Notes under the pieces: model-generated
Told to the model about the DNA's origin: nothing
The model's database searches: none
What the model saw: only the letters and a program-made list of their open reading frames with translations
Translations under genes and position numbers: made by a program
Assembly (NCBI GenBank): GCA_036620675.1
Contig: JAZHEE010000013.1
Direction: 5' to 3' (one strand)
Length of the DNA stretch: 64,000 nucleotides
From: Jejubacter sp036620675
Lineage (GTDB): Bacteria; Pseudomonadota; Gammaproteobacteria; Enterobacterales; Enterobacteriaceae
Shown: piece by piece, positions 52,159-61,746 of the stretch
Layout: the number at the start of each line of letters is the position of its first letter
Numbering within the stretch: position 1 is the stretch's first letter

Positions 52159-53475
52159 TTACTGCACAGCAGACGTCGTCGGGCGTCCTGCCACGCGATC
52201 CCAAATGGCACAAATAACCAGCACTGCCACTGTCGGCAGCAGCCACGCCAGTCCCTGACTGGCCAGCGGCAGGTGTGTCACCCACTCAGGCTGCCAGGCA
52301 AGCGTAGAGGCTTTTAGCCCATCCATAATTCCAAACACCAGGCTGACCAGCATAGCCGGCGCAATGACCCGGGTGGAGCTGTGCCACAGCGAGCGGGTGA
52401 AGCTCAGCACGACCAGAACGATACAGGGGGGGTAGATCAACGTCAACACAGGGATGGAGATCTGAATCAGATGGCTCAACCCAAGGTTAGAGATAACCAT
52501 GGAGAACAGGCCAAGAATAAAGACCAGCGTGCGATACGAAAACGGCAGATACTGAGCGAAGAACTCAGCGCAGGCGCAGGTCAGACCAACCGCAGTGACC
52601 AGACAGGCCAGGAAAATCAGCACTGCCAGCAGGAAGCTGCCGAAACCGCCGAAGGTGTGCTGAACATAGGCATGCAGGATGGCGGCACCGTTAGCGGACT
52701 GGTCTACCAGCGCCATGCTGTCGGATCCCAGACGGAACAGGGCCAGGTAAAGCAGCGTCAGGCCAACACCGGCAATCAGCCCAGCCCAGATGGTGTAACG
52801 GGTCAGCAGTTTCGCTTCCGTTACGCCGCGGGAACGAGCCGCGTTCACGATAACGATACCAAACACCATGGCGCCCAGCGTATCCATTGTCAGATAGCCG
52901 TTCACAAAGCCGTTCGAGAACGGCGCATTCTGGTAAGCCTCGGTCGCGGTACTGATGCCGCCAGCCGGCCACACCACTGCCGCTATCGCCAGAACGATCA
53001 GCGCCAGAATCTTCAGCGGCGCCAGGAAATGGCCCACGGTATCCAGCAGCTTGCCCGGATAGAGCGACACGATGATCACCAGCGCAAAGTAGATCAGGCT
53101 GTAGATCAGAAGCGGCATGGCGCCATCACCAGTCAGCGGCGCGATGCCGACCTCAAAGGAGACGGTCGCGGTACGCGGCGTGGCGAACAGCGGCCCCACT
53201 GCCAGATAACAGACGGTGGCCAGCAGAACGCCGGCGCGACGGCCAATGGGGGAGCTAAGGCTATCCACCCCGCCACCGACCCGGGCCAGCGCCACAACGG
53301 TCATTACCGGCAGACCAACGGCGGTTATCAGAAAGCCAAAAGAGGCCCACCAGACGTGCTCGCCGGCCTGTAAGCCCACCATGGGCGGAAAGATGATGTT
53401 GCCCGCGCCAACGAACAGCGCAAAGGTCATAAAGCCCAGAGCGATGATGTCACGCGAAGTTAAACGATGGGTCAT
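52159..53475 (-). CDS. brnQ: Branched-chain amino acid transporter BrnQ
   Basis: BrnQ is the sodium- or proton-coupled carrier for leucine, isoleucine and valine (LIVCS family). The 438-residue inner-membrane protein begins MTHRLTSRDIIALGFMTFALFVGAGNIIFPPMVGLQAG, the family start, and has about 12 hydrophobic helices. A large inverted repeat lies in its leader at about 53517-53545, only about 40 bases before the start codon. Confidence 0.97.
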   Translation of the reverse strand: MTHRLTSRDIIALGFMTFALFVGAGNIIFPPMVGLQAGEHVWWASFGFLITAVGLPVMTVVALARVGGGVDSLSSPIGRRAGVLLATVCYLAVGPLFATPRTATVSFEVGIAPLTGDGAMPLLIYSLIYFALVIIVSLYPGKLLDTVGHFLAPLKILALIVLAIAAVVWPAGGISTATEAYQNAPFSNGFVNGYLTMDTLGAMVFGIVIVNAARSRGVTEAKLLTRYTIWAGLIAGVGLTLLYLALFRLGSDSMALVDQSANGAAILHAYVQHTFGGFGSFLLAVLIFLACLVTAVGLTCACAEFFAQYLPFSYRTLVFILGLFSMVISNLGLSHLIQISIPVLTLIYPPCIVLVVLSFTRSLWHSSTRVIAPAMLVSLVFGIMDGLKASTLAWQPEWVTHLPLASQGLAWLLPTVAVLVICAIWDRVAGRPTTSAVQ

Positions 53476-53840
53476 AAATTCGGGTTGCCTGTGGATGTGG
53501 TGTTGATTTCAGCAAATTTTTCCACCACGACCAGGTGGTGAAAAAGCGGTCTTATCAGAAAATGACAGTGAGAAACACTTCTCAACAAGCGCGGCGAAGA
53601 ATTGTTTATCGATATACCACGCAATTCTGGTCAGTCTGACGATAATGGGGGCCAATTAAAACGCTTATAGCGTTTGAAGGCAAGAAGCGATCCCAAAACC
53701 AGAGCAATATGCCAAATATATAATTACAACCAGAGATATACACCAATCCTTCAACTTTAGTCCGGTTTATCATTCGAATAAAAAGCGAACAGCCGCCGGG
53801 GCCTTTTCCTGCGCTACCGGGAAAATTCCCCCTTCGTGCG
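53476..53840. other. Intergenic region between phoR and brnQ
   Basis: This 365-base gap holds no convincing gene. It is AT-rich. Near brnQ (53517-53545) a hairpin pairs CACCAC (53523-53528) with GTGGTG (53535-53540), extended by T5 and A5 arms; it would form in the brnQ leader. The brnQ promoter and the end of the phoBR transcript should lie here. No clear phoR terminator was found. Confidence 0.5.
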
Positions 53841-55133
53841 TTAATGTCTGGGTTCAACGAGCAATCGCGCGGGAATCTGAAACGAAAAGCAGCAGCCCTG
53901 CCCGGGAACGCTTTCTATCTCCAGCCGGGTATCATGATGGCTCAGGGCGTGTTTAACAATGGCCAGTCCCAGGCCGCTACCGCCGCTCTGACGCGATCGG
54001 GCCTTATCCACCCGATAGAAGCGCTCCGTCAGGCGCGGCAGATGATGGGCCGCTATCCCCGGGCCATCGTCGCTGACGCTAAAGCGCGCCCCCAGCGGAG
54101 TACGCTGCCAGCACACTGCAATATTAGACCCGGCAGGCGTATGATTGATGGCGTTATAGACCAGGTTCGAGACGGCGCTGCGTAACTGTTCGCCATTGCC
54201 CCGCACCTTAAGTTGCGCATCCACATCGAAAGTGAAGTGGTGTTCCGGCCCCAGCGAGCGGGCGGCCTGCTCCACCTGGCGCAGCATATCCGGGATATCC
54301 ACGCTTTCACTCAGATCCAGGGAGGGCGATGCTTCAATGCGTGACAGCGTCAGCAATTGCTGTACCAGACTGCTCATCCGCTGGGTCTGTTCTTCCATGG
54401 TCAACAGCGCCTTATCACGCAACGCGCCATCCGGTTCGCTGTCGCGCAGCATCTCCAGATAGCCCTGAAGCACGGTCAGCGGCGTGCGCAGTTCGTGGCT
54501 GACGTTGGCGAAAAAGTTACGACGAGCCCCTTCCAGTTGATGCATCTGGGTCACATCCCTGGCTACCATCAGCCACTGGCTATCGCTATAGGGCATCACC
54601 CGAAACTCCAGATGGCGGCCACTGTTCAGCACCAGATTCAGCGGTCGGGAAAAATCACGCTGTTTCAGATAATGGCTGAACTCCGGATAGCGCAGCAGGT
54701 TCAAAATGTTCTGGCCGTTATCATCTGGCCAGCGCAGATTAAGCAACTGCTGCGCCAGCCCGTTACACCAGAAGATGGTGCCCTCTTCGGTGGTCAGCAC
54801 CACCGCATCCGGCAACGATTCGGCGCCGCTGCGAAAGCGTTTGATCAGATTCCCTAACTCCTTGCGCCGCTTCTTGTTGCGCATCTGCATCTGATGCAGG
54901 CCATAGAGCAAAGGCTCCCAACTGCCTCGCCCCGGCGGCGGTGTCATGCTGCGATCCACCCACAGCCACCAGGAGAGCCGCAGCAGATTATGAAAGTGCC
55001 AAATCAGAAGCCCCGTGACAGCGGCCAGTAAAAACCACGGCAGGTGCCCCATCAAAGCGCCAAGCAGCAGCGCCGGCAGGCAGCACAGCGCCAGCTCAAG
55101 CGCCAGCCTTTTCCACGACAGCCGTTCCAGCAA
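53841..55133 (-). CDS. phoR: Phosphate regulon sensor histidine kinase PhoR
   Basis: PhoR senses phosphate status through the Pst transporter and phosphorylates or dephosphorylates PhoB. The 430-residue protein has two N-terminal membrane helices with almost no periplasmic loop (about 10-60), a basic linker, a PAS domain (about 100-190), and a HisKA domain with the phospho-acceptor histidine in FFANVSHELRTPL. The ATPase domain carries N, G1 and G2 boxes (LVYNAINH, DDGPGI, GGSGLGLAIV). It follows phoB by 23 bases. Confidence 0.98.
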   Translation of the reverse strand: MLERLSWKRLALELALCCLPALLLGALMGHLPWFLLAAVTGLLIWHFHNLLRLSWWLWVDRSMTPPPGRGSWEPLLYGLHQMQMRNKKRRKELGNLIKRFRSGAESLPDAVVLTTEEGTIFWCNGLAQQLLNLRWPDDNGQNILNLLRYPEFSHYLKQRDFSRPLNLVLNSGRHLEFRVMPYSDSQWLMVARDVTQMHQLEGARRNFFANVSHELRTPLTVLQGYLEMLRDSEPDGALRDKALLTMEEQTQRMSSLVQQLLTLSRIEASPSLDLSESVDIPDMLRQVEQAARSLGPEHHFTFDVDAQLKVRGNGEQLRSAVSNLVYNAINHTPAGSNIAVCWQRTPLGARFSVSDDGPGIAAHHLPRLTERFYRVDKARSRQSGGSGLGLAIVKHALSHHDTRLEIESVPGQGCCFSFQIPARLLVEPRH

Positions 55134-55156
55134 AAGCCTTACTCCTGAATAACCGG

Positions 55157-55846
55157 TTAATAACGGGTAGAAAAACGATAGCCGGTACCACGTACCGTCT
55201 GCACCATGCGATCGTGGCCGCTGCTTTCCAGCACCTTACGCAGGCGACGGATATGAACATCCACCGTCCGGTCTTCGACGTAAACATTAGTGCCCCAGAC
55301 CTGGTTCAGAAGCTGTTCGCGGCTGTATACCCGTTCGGGATGCGTCATAAAAAAGTGCAGAAGCTTAAATTCGGTGGGGCCCATATCGAGCGGACGCTCG
55401 CCGTTCATCACCCGATGAGAAGTGGGATCGAGGCTTAACCCTTCAATTTCGATAGGCTCCTCTACCGCCATGGGAGAGATGCGCCGCATTACCGCTTTAA
55501 TTCGCGCCACCAGCTCTTTAGGTGAGAAGGGTTTGGTCATATAATCGTCAGCGCCGGTTTCCAGCCCACGCACCCGGTCTTCCTCTTCGCCCCGGGCAGT
55601 CAGCATCACCACCGGTATGTCCCGGGTCATCGGCTGGCGCTTCAGATGCTTAATCAACTGAAGTCCGGAGCCGCCGGGCAACATCCAGTCCAGCAGGATC
55701 AAATCAGGCCAGGGTTCGTTAAGCCGTGCCACAGCGGCATCGTAATCTTCCGCTTCAAGCGGCAGGAAACCATTCTGCTCAAGCACGAAACAGACCATTT
55801 CACGGATTGGAGCCTCATCTTCTACCACCAGAATACGTCGCGCCAT
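55157..55846 (-). CDS. phoB: Phosphate regulon response regulator PhoB
   Basis: PhoB activates the pho regulon when phosphorylated. The 229 residues equal the E. coli length. A receiver domain with phospho-acceptor D53 (in LILLDWMLPGG) is followed by a winged-helix DNA-binding domain (about 125-229, GPTEFKLLHFFM and VQTVRGTGYRFS). The start is ATG at 55846 (MARRILVVED); an ATG three bases upstream and a frame to 55975 are not conserved. A Pho box lies in the upstream region, as expected for autoregulation. Confidence 0.98.
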   Translation of the reverse strand: MARRILVVEDEAPIREMVCFVLEQNGFLPLEAEDYDAAVARLNEPWPDLILLDWMLPGGSGLQLIKHLKRQPMTRDIPVVMLTARGEEEDRVRGLETGADDYMTKPFSPKELVARIKAVMRRISPMAVEEPIEIEGLSLDPTSHRVMNGERPLDMGPTEFKLLHFFMTHPERVYSREQLLNQVWGTNVYVEDRTVDVHIRRLRKVLESSGHDRMVQTVRGTGYRFSTRY

Positions 55847-55913
55847 CATTCGCCCTGTCTGATTTTTTCTTGCCCTCGTCGCGAGGGTTCGGGTTGCCAT
55901 TTTGTAATGCGCG

Positions 55914-55952
55914 CCATTATGCGTCACTTTTATGACAGATTTATGAAAAACA
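55914..55952 (-). promoter_or_regulatory. Pho box and promoter of phoB
   Basis: On the minus strand TTTTTCATAAATCTGTCATA (55931-55950) matches the two 11-base direct repeats of the PhoB binding site as found before E. coli phoB. A CATAAT -10 element lies at 55916-55921 at suitable spacing. The phoB start is about 70 bases further. Confidence 0.85.
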
Positions 55953-56059
55953 CAGCCCTTTAATGACGCGCTCATTCCCGGATGCCGTCACAGAAGAGGC
56001 GCGCAGGCTCCCAGGTTGTTTATAATCCCCCTCGCGCTTTTTTGCCACCGGAACCGAAA

Positions 56060-56186
56060 TGCCCCAAAATCATTCGCGTTACAGGAAGGCGGCAAGATAG
56101 CGTATCCCCGGGAGCATAGATAAGCTATGTGACCAGAATAAGCGAACGTCGCCAACGCACCTGTAGCTTGAAGGATGAAGGGAATT
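56060..56186. repeat. Full-length ERIC element directly before sbcD
   Basis: The 127-bp segment has the ERIC left arm (GCCCCAAAATCATTCGCGTT, then ACAGGAAGGCGGCAAG). Its core palindrome is CCCCGGGAGCATAGATAAGC with CTATGTGACC. The right arm is CGCCAACGCACCTGTAGC, then TTGAAGGATGAAGGG. The length is that of the consensus element. Its right end abuts the sbcD start codon, so AAGGATGAAGGG in the repeat becomes the ribosome binding site. Confidence 0.85.
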
Positions 56187-57389
56187 ATGCGGATCATTCA
56201 CACCTCTGACTGGCACCTCGGCCAGAATTTCTATACCAAAAGCCGGGCTGCCGAACATCAGGCATTTCTCGACTGGCTGCTGGAGCAGGCTGAACATCGT
56301 CAGGCGGACGCCATTATTGTGGCGGGTGATATTTTCGATACCGGCTCGCCGCCCAGCTACGCTCGCGAGCTGTATAACCGCTTCGTGGTCAAATTGCAGC
56401 AGACCGGCTGCGCACTCTATATTCTGGCGGGTAACCACGACTCGGTCGCGACCCTGAATGAATCCCGGGAGTTACTGGCCTGCCTGAATACCTGCGTGGT
56501 GGCAACGCCTGGCGATAAACCGCTGGAGATGACGCGCCGCGATGGCTCCGTCGGCGCCATTTTGTGCCCCATTCCCTTTTTACGACCGCGGGATCTGCTA
56601 CAAAGCCAGGCGGGTCAAGATGGTCACGACAAGCAGCTCTCGCTGCTGGAGGCCATCAGCCAGCACTATCAGTGCCTTTATAATGCGGCGCTATCGCTGC
56701 GCGGTCAGCGCAGCCTCCCCATCATCGCCACCGGCCATCTGACCACCGTCGGCGTAACCGCCAGCGATTCGGTGCGCGATATCTATATCGGCACTCTGGA
56801 TGCTTTTCCGGCCCGGAACTTTCCTCCGGCCGATTATATCGCCCTGGGCCACATCCACCGCCCCCAGAGCGTAGGCGGCATGGCGCATATACGCTACAGC
56901 GGTTCTCCCATCGCCCTGAGTTTTGACGAAACGGGCAAAGAGAAGAGTGTCAGCCTGGTCAGTTTTGAGGACGCCGCCCTGAGCGAAATCGAAGCACTTC
57001 CGGTTCCCGTCACCCAGCCGCTGGCGCTGATAAAAGGCTCGCTGGCGCAGATAGAACAGCAGCTTGAGGCCTGGCGCGACGCCCCCAAACAGCCAATCAC
57101 CTGGCTGGACATTGAAGTGACCAGCGACGAATACCTGCATGATATGCAGCGCCACATTCGCCAGTTGACGGAAGATTTGCCGCTGGAAGTGGTGCTGATT
57201 CGCCGCAGCCGCGAACAGCGTCAGCGGGCTATCGACAATCAACACAAAGAGACCCTGAGCGAGCTGAGCGTAGACGATGTCTTTAGCCGCCGCCTGGCGC
57301 AGGAAGGGCTGGATCCCGAGCGGGAAACGCAGCTGCGGCTGCTGTTCGCCCAGACTCTGGAAACCCTGCATCAGGAGGATGAAGCATGA
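56187..57389 (+). CDS. sbcD: Nuclease SbcCD subunit D
   Basis: SbcD is the Mn-dependent nuclease of the SbcCD (Mre11-Rad50-like) complex, which cuts DNA hairpins and blocked ends. The 400-residue product equals E. coli SbcD. Phosphoesterase motifs are at the N-terminus: HTSDWHLGQ (D8, H10), VAGDIFDTG (about D48) and LAGNHDS (about N83-H84), with ATGHLTTVG and LGHIHRPQ further on. The start at 56187 (MRIIHTSDWH) is conserved; an ATG at 56175 lies within the ERIC element. sbcC overlaps by four bases. Confidence 0.97.
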   Translation: MRIIHTSDWHLGQNFYTKSRAAEHQAFLDWLLEQAEHRQADAIIVAGDIFDTGSPPSYARELYNRFVVKLQQTGCALYILAGNHDSVATLNESRELLACLNTCVVATPGDKPLEMTRRDGSVGAILCPIPFLRPRDLLQSQAGQDGHDKQLSLLEAISQHYQCLYNAALSLRGQRSLPIIATGHLTTVGVTASDSVRDIYIGTLDAFPARNFPPADYIALGHIHRPQSVGGMAHIRYSGSPIALSFDETGKEKSVSLVSFEDAALSEIEALPVPVTQPLALIKGSLAQIEQQLEAWRDAPKQPITWLDIEVTSDEYLHDMQRHIRQLTEDLPLEVVLIRRSREQRQRAIDNQHKETLSELSVDDVFSRRLAQEGLDPERETQLRLLFAQTLETLHQEDEA

Positions 57390-60300
57390 AAATTTTAACC
57401 CTGCGCCTGCGCAACCTGAACTCGCTGCGCGGCGAATGGAAGATTGATTTCAGCGCCGAACCCTTCGTCAGTAACGGCCTGTTTGCCATTACCGGGCCGA
57501 CCGGTGCCGGGAAAACCACCCTACTGGACGCCATCTGCCTGGCGTTATATCACAAAACGCCGCGCCTGAGCGGCATCTCCCAGAGCCAGAACGAGCTGAT
57601 GACCCGGGACTGCGCCGACTGTCTGGCCGAGGTGGAATTTGAAGTCCGGGGCGTAGCATATCGCGCTTTCTGGAGCCAGAACCGGGCCAGAGGCCAGGCG
57701 GACGGCAAGCTCCAGGCTCCCAGAGTAGAGCTGGCGCGCTGTGACAGCGGCGAAATTCTGGCGGACAAGGTCAAAGACAAACTGGAGCTTCAGGAACAAC
57801 TTTCCGGGCTGGACTACGATCGTTTCACCAAATCGATGCTGCTCTCTCAGGGGCAGTTCGCCGCCTTCCTCAATGCCGATGCCAACACCCGGGCGGCGCT
57901 GCTCGAAGAGCTGACCGGCACTGAAATCTACGGTCGCCTGTCAGCCCGGGTTTTCGAACAGCACCGCCAGGCCAAAAGCGAACTGGAACAGCTGGAAGCC
58001 CAGGCAGGCGGCGTCACTTTGCTTGACGAAATCCAGCGGCAGCAGTTAACTCAATGTTTGCAGGCGCTCACTGACGAAGAGAAAGTCCTGTCCGGCGAAC
58101 AGCAGCAGCGCCAGCGCCATCATCAGTGGCTACAGCAATTAGCTAGGCTTCGCCAGCGGCGGGAACAGGCGCAGCATGCCCTGAACCAGGCCCGCCAGGC
58201 GCTGGAACAGGCCGGGCCGGATCTCGCCCGACTGGCGCGAGCGCTGCCCGCCGCCCGCCTACAGCCCCTGTGGCAGCAGCGTCAGCAGCAGGCGCAAACG
58301 CTGGAGGCCACCCAGCAGCAGCAGCGTCAGATAGCAACACAGCTTCTGGAGCGGCAGACCCGCCGCCGCCAGATTCGCCGCGGCGCCCGGCATCAGGCCG
58401 ATGACCTTCGCCAGCGCCATAAAACGCTGGAAAACTGGCTAAGCGAGCACTCACATTTTTCCCGCTGGCGCGATGAACTGGCGGGCTGGCGCGCCGCGTT
58501 CAACCAGCGGCAGCGGGATCAGCAGCAACTTACCGCCCTCGCCAATACCCTGAAAGAGCTGGATGAACGACTCAGTCAACTTCCTGAAGCCGGCCCCAAC
58601 GACGGGCACGTCCAGGTGAGTGAGCATTTACAAAAGATGGCGACGGAGCGCCCGCTGCGTAGCCGTCTAGCGCTGCTCCACTCGCGCTTCGCCCCTTTGA
58701 CCCAGCGTCAACAGGAGCTGCATAAAGAACGGCAGAGCCTCATCGCCCGAATCACCGAACAGGAAAAAACGCTGGAAGAGAAACGCACAGCCTTTCGCCA
58801 CAAAAAACAGCTGGCGGAAGAGGTGCAGAAGATTTGCGCCCTGGAACAAACCATCGTCAGGCTTCATGACGAGCGTGCCCGGTTGCAGCCGGAGCAGCCC
58901 TGCCCGCTGTGCGGCTCCACTCAACATCCCGCCGTCGAACGCTATCAGTCTCTGGAGCCCGGAGAGAATCAGCAGCGTCTGGCACAGCTGGAACGTGAAA
59001 CAAGCGCGCTGGCGGATCAGGGCGCCGCGTTGCGCGGCCAGCTGGAGGCCTGGCAGCAGCGCCGCGCCCAGCTGGAAGTCGATGGCAAACGGCTGACGGA
59101 AGAGCAGAACGAACTGGAAAAAGCGTGGCGCCAGCTCAATAGCGAACTCGGCACCAGTTTTGCCACGACGGAACCGGTTAGCCCCTGGCTGGAACAACAG
59201 GAACAGGAAGAGCTGCGGCTGCGCGCGCTGCTGCAACGCATTGAGCTGGAAACGCAGTATAAAGCGACGCAGGCACAGCACCTGTCGCTAACCGAAGAGC
59301 AGGAGCGTCAGTTGCAGACAATCCAACAGAATCTGGCGACGCTGGGCCTGACCTGGCCCGATACCGGCCATGAATCGGCGTGGCTTGAGGCCCGCGAGTC
59401 GGAAAGCCGCCAGTGGCAGCAGCATCAGGAACAGCTTCCTCAGCTCCAGACCCGGCTACAACGCATGGAGCAGGTACTCGCTACCCTGCCCCAGGAAGAG
59501 GAGGAAAACGACGTCGAGCCCGTTCAGGTGCCGGACGACTGGCATAAAGTTCACGATGATTGCCTGTCACTGGCAGGCAGAAGCCAGAGCCTGGCGCATC
59601 AGGAAAAAGAGCAACGCCAGCACCTGGAAACCGCCAGTCGCGACTTCAGCCAGCGGCTTGACGCCAGCGATTTTGCCAATGAAGCGGCGTTCCTTGCCGC
59701 CCGGCTGGACGACGATAACCTGCAGGCGCTGGAGCAACGCAAAATCGCCCTGGAAAGGGCCTGTCATCAACAGCAAACCCTGCTGGACGAAGCCGAACGC
59801 GCGCTGCGCGACAGCCGGGAACAGCGCCCGGAACAGGCCAGCGAACAGGACGATCCTGCGCTTATCGCCCGGCGGCTGGAGGCGCTGGCCGGCGAGCTTC
59901 GCGCCAACGCGGCCCGCCAGGGGGAACTGCGCCAGCAGCTGCGCCACGATGATGAAAATCGCCAGCGTCGCCAGAGTCTGATGGCGCAAATCGCGGCAAC
60001 TCAACAGACGCAGGAAGAGTGGAGCCACCTGAATCATCTGATTGGCTCCCGGGAAGGCGATAAATTCCGCCGCTTTGCCCAGGGGCTGACGCTGGATAAC
60101 CTGGTCTGGCTGGCAAACCGCCAGTTAACCCGTCTGTATGGCCGCTATCTGCTGCAGCGCAAAGAGAGCGACTCCCTGGAGCTGGAAGTCGTGGATACCT
60201 GGCAGGGTGATGCGGTGCGCGACACCCGTACCCTGTCGGGAGGAGAAAGCTTCCTGGTGAGCCTGGCGCTGGCGCTGGCCCTTTCCGATCTGGTTAGCCA

Positions 60301-60529
60301 CCGCACCCGCATCGACTCGCTGTTCCTTGATGAAGGGTTTGGCACCCTGGACGCCCGCACCCTGGATATCGCTCTCGATGCACTGGACGCCCTGAACGCC
60401 AGCGGCAAAATCATTGGGGTGATAAGCCACGTAGAGGCCATGAAGGAGCGCATCCCGGTGCAGGTCAGAGTCAGGAAGATCAACGGGCTGGGCATCAGCC
60501 GTCTGGAAAGTCAGTTTGCCGTGAAGTAG
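57386..60529 (+). CDS. sbcC: Nuclease SbcCD subunit C (SMC-like ATPase)
   Basis: SbcC is the Rad50-like ATPase that controls SbcD. The 1047-residue protein has Walker A in GPTGAGKTTLLDAI near residue 38 and long Gln/Glu/Arg-rich coiled coils (about 180-480 and 530-850). The zinc-hook CPLC at residues 506-509 is used for dimerisation. The C-terminal ATPase lobe carries signature LSGGESFLVSLALALALSDL and Walker B SLFLDEGFGTLD. It overlaps sbcD by four bases (ATGA), so translation is coupled. It is convergent with mak; E. coli has araJ in between, which is absent here. Confidence 0.98.
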   Translation: MKILTLRLRNLNSLRGEWKIDFSAEPFVSNGLFAITGPTGAGKTTLLDAICLALYHKTPRLSGISQSQNELMTRDCADCLAEVEFEVRGVAYRAFWSQNRARGQADGKLQAPRVELARCDSGEILADKVKDKLELQEQLSGLDYDRFTKSMLLSQGQFAAFLNADANTRAALLEELTGTEIYGRLSARVFEQHRQAKSELEQLEAQAGGVTLLDEIQRQQLTQCLQALTDEEKVLSGEQQQRQRHHQWLQQLARLRQRREQAQHALNQARQALEQAGPDLARLARALPAARLQPLWQQRQQQAQTLEATQQQQRQIATQLLERQTRRRQIRRGARHQADDLRQRHKTLENWLSEHSHFSRWRDELAGWRAAFNQRQRDQQQLTALANTLKELDERLSQLPEAGPNDGHVQVSEHLQKMATERPLRSRLALLHSRFAPLTQRQQELHKERQSLIARITEQEKTLEEKRTAFRHKKQLAEEVQKICALEQTIVRLHDERARLQPEQPCPLCGSTQHPAVERYQSLEPGENQQRLAQLERETSALADQGAALRGQLEAWQQRRAQLEVDGKRLTEEQNELEKAWRQLNSELGTSFATTEPVSPWLEQQEQEELRLRALLQRIELETQYKATQAQHLSLTEEQERQLQTIQQNLATLGLTWPDTGHESAWLEARESESRQWQQHQEQLPQLQTRLQRMEQVLATLPQEEEENDVEPVQVPDDWHKVHDDCLSLAGRSQSLAHQEKEQRQHLETASRDFSQRLDASDFANEAAFLAARLDDDNLQALEQRKIALERACHQQQTLLDEAERALRDSREQRPEQASEQDDPALIARRLEALAGELRANAARQGELRQQLRHDDENRQRRQSLMAQIAATQQTQEEWSHLNHLIGSREGDKFRRFAQGLTLDNLVWLANRQLTRLYGRYLLQRKESDSLELEVVDTWQGDAVRDTRTLSGGESFLVSLALALALSDLVSHRTRIDSLFLDEGFGTLDARTLDIALDALDALNASGKIIGVISHVEAMKERIPVQVRVRKINGLGISRLESQFAVK

Positions 60530-60556
60530 CGGCGCCCCGCAGGCGTCGCCAAATGC

Positions 60557-61468
60557 TCAGCCGTTAAGCGGCCACAGCCAGGCGGCACCGCGTACGCCGC
60601 TGGAATCGCCGTGCTGCGCCTGCAGCACCGGGGTTGCGCATTCGCCGCCAAATACCCAGGATTTCATCAACGGCGGCACCGTGCGGTACAGACGCGAAAC
60701 GTTGCTCATGCCACCACCCAGCACAATCACGTCCGGGTCGAGGATGTTCACCACATGCGCCAGCGATTTCGCCAGCCGCTGTTCGTAGCGCTGAATCGCA
60801 AGCGAGGCCCTGTCGTCCCCCTGCTCCGCCAGGGCCATTACTTCAGCGCCACGCAGCGCGTTGCCGCTCAGGCGCTGATAATCTCTGGCGAATCCGGTGC
60901 CGGAGATAAAGGTTTCGATACAGCCAGCCTTCCCGCAATAACAGGCCACTTCGTCGCGGTAGCGCAGTTCGTCATCGTCCATCCACGGCAGCGGATTGTG
61001 GCCCCACTCCCCGGCCACCGCATTGCGGCCGTCATGGCAGCGCCCGTTCAACGCCAGCCCCGCACCACAGCCGGTGCCAATAATCACGGCAAAAACACTC
61101 TGCGCGCCGGCGGCGGCTCCGTCTACCGCTTCAGAAACCGCCAGACAGTTAGCGTCGTTGGCGATTCTTACCTCGCGCCCCAGTCGCCGGGCCAGATCCT
61201 TATCGAAAGGCTGACCGATAAGCCAGGTGGAGTTAGCGTTTTTCACAAGACCAGTGGCAGGAGAAATCGCGCCGGGGATGCCCACCCCAACGCTGCCACG
61301 CTCACCGATATGTTCTTCCGCCATCGCCACCAGCGCGGCGATGGTCTCAATGGTTTGTGAGTAGTCATCATGCGGCGTGGGCAGACGGTGACGATAAAGC
61401 TGACGCCCGTCATCGGCCAGTGCGATGACCTCTGTTTTAGTTCCCCCGAGATCGATACCGATACGCAC
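60557..61468 (-). CDS. mak: Fructokinase Mak (ROK family)
   Basis: Mak phosphorylates fructose and, less well, mannose and glucose with ATP. The 303-residue ROK-family protein begins VRIGIDLGGTKTEVIAL with the phosphate-binding loop, has GWGHNPLPW-like EWGHNPLPW and the zinc motif CYCGKAGCIETFISGTG, and ends GVRGAAWLWP. The start is a GTG at 61468 with AAGGAGA seven bases upstream. A longer in-frame reading to 61684 runs through the upstream ERIC-like repeat and is rejected. Confidence 0.96.
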   Translation of the reverse strand: MRIGIDLGGTKTEVIALADDGRQLYRHRLPTPHDDYSQTIETIAALVAMAEEHIGERGSVGVGIPGAISPATGLVKNANSTWLIGQPFDKDLARRLGREVRIANDANCLAVSEAVDGAAAGAQSVFAVIIGTGCGAGLALNGRCHDGRNAVAGEWGHNPLPWMDDDELRYRDEVACYCGKAGCIETFISGTGFARDYQRLSGNALRGAEVMALAEQGDDRASLAIQRYEQRLAKSLAHVVNILDPDVIVLGGGMSNVSRLYRTVPPLMKSWVFGGECATPVLQAQHGDSSGVRGAAWLWPLNG

Positions 61469-61500
61469 GGCGGGTCTCCTTAAATCGTTATATTTTAGAG

Positions 61501-61651
61501 ATTCCCCTAAATAATTCGAGTTGCAGGACATATCTGCTACAGATAGATATGAACCTGCTTCAGCACGGCCCCGAAGGGGCGAGTCCCATGGATGGGCCGA
61601 ATAACTGAGCGTAGCCAACGCACCTGCAGCCTGAAGTATTACGGGGATAAT
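61501..61651. repeat. ERIC-like element with altered core between mak and rdgC
   Basis: The left arm reads CCCCTAAATAATTCGAGTTG and the right arm GCGTAGCCAACGCACCTGCA then GCCTGAAGTATTACGGGG, so the two ends are typical ERIC. The 80-base interior differs from the consensus core and includes GGATGGGCCGAATA (61590-61603), shared with the element at 31725-31900. It fills most of the 278-base gap between the divergent genes. Confidence 0.75.
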
Positions 61652-61746
61652 CAACAGAATAGAGTGCCGCCCAGGGAAAGACAATGAAACCCGCGCGGCA
61701 ATTCGCTATCATGCCCGCTGCGTTTGGCTTATCAAGGTTATCGATC

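Noticed and set aside
55988..56438. Minus-strand frames through the ERIC element and the sbcD 5' end
   Set aside because: ERIC elements are open in several frames and the rest is antisense to sbcD.
61469..61684. An N-terminal extension of mak to 61684
   Set aside because: The extension translates the ERIC-like repeat; the GTG at 61468 has a good ribosome binding site and gives the family length.
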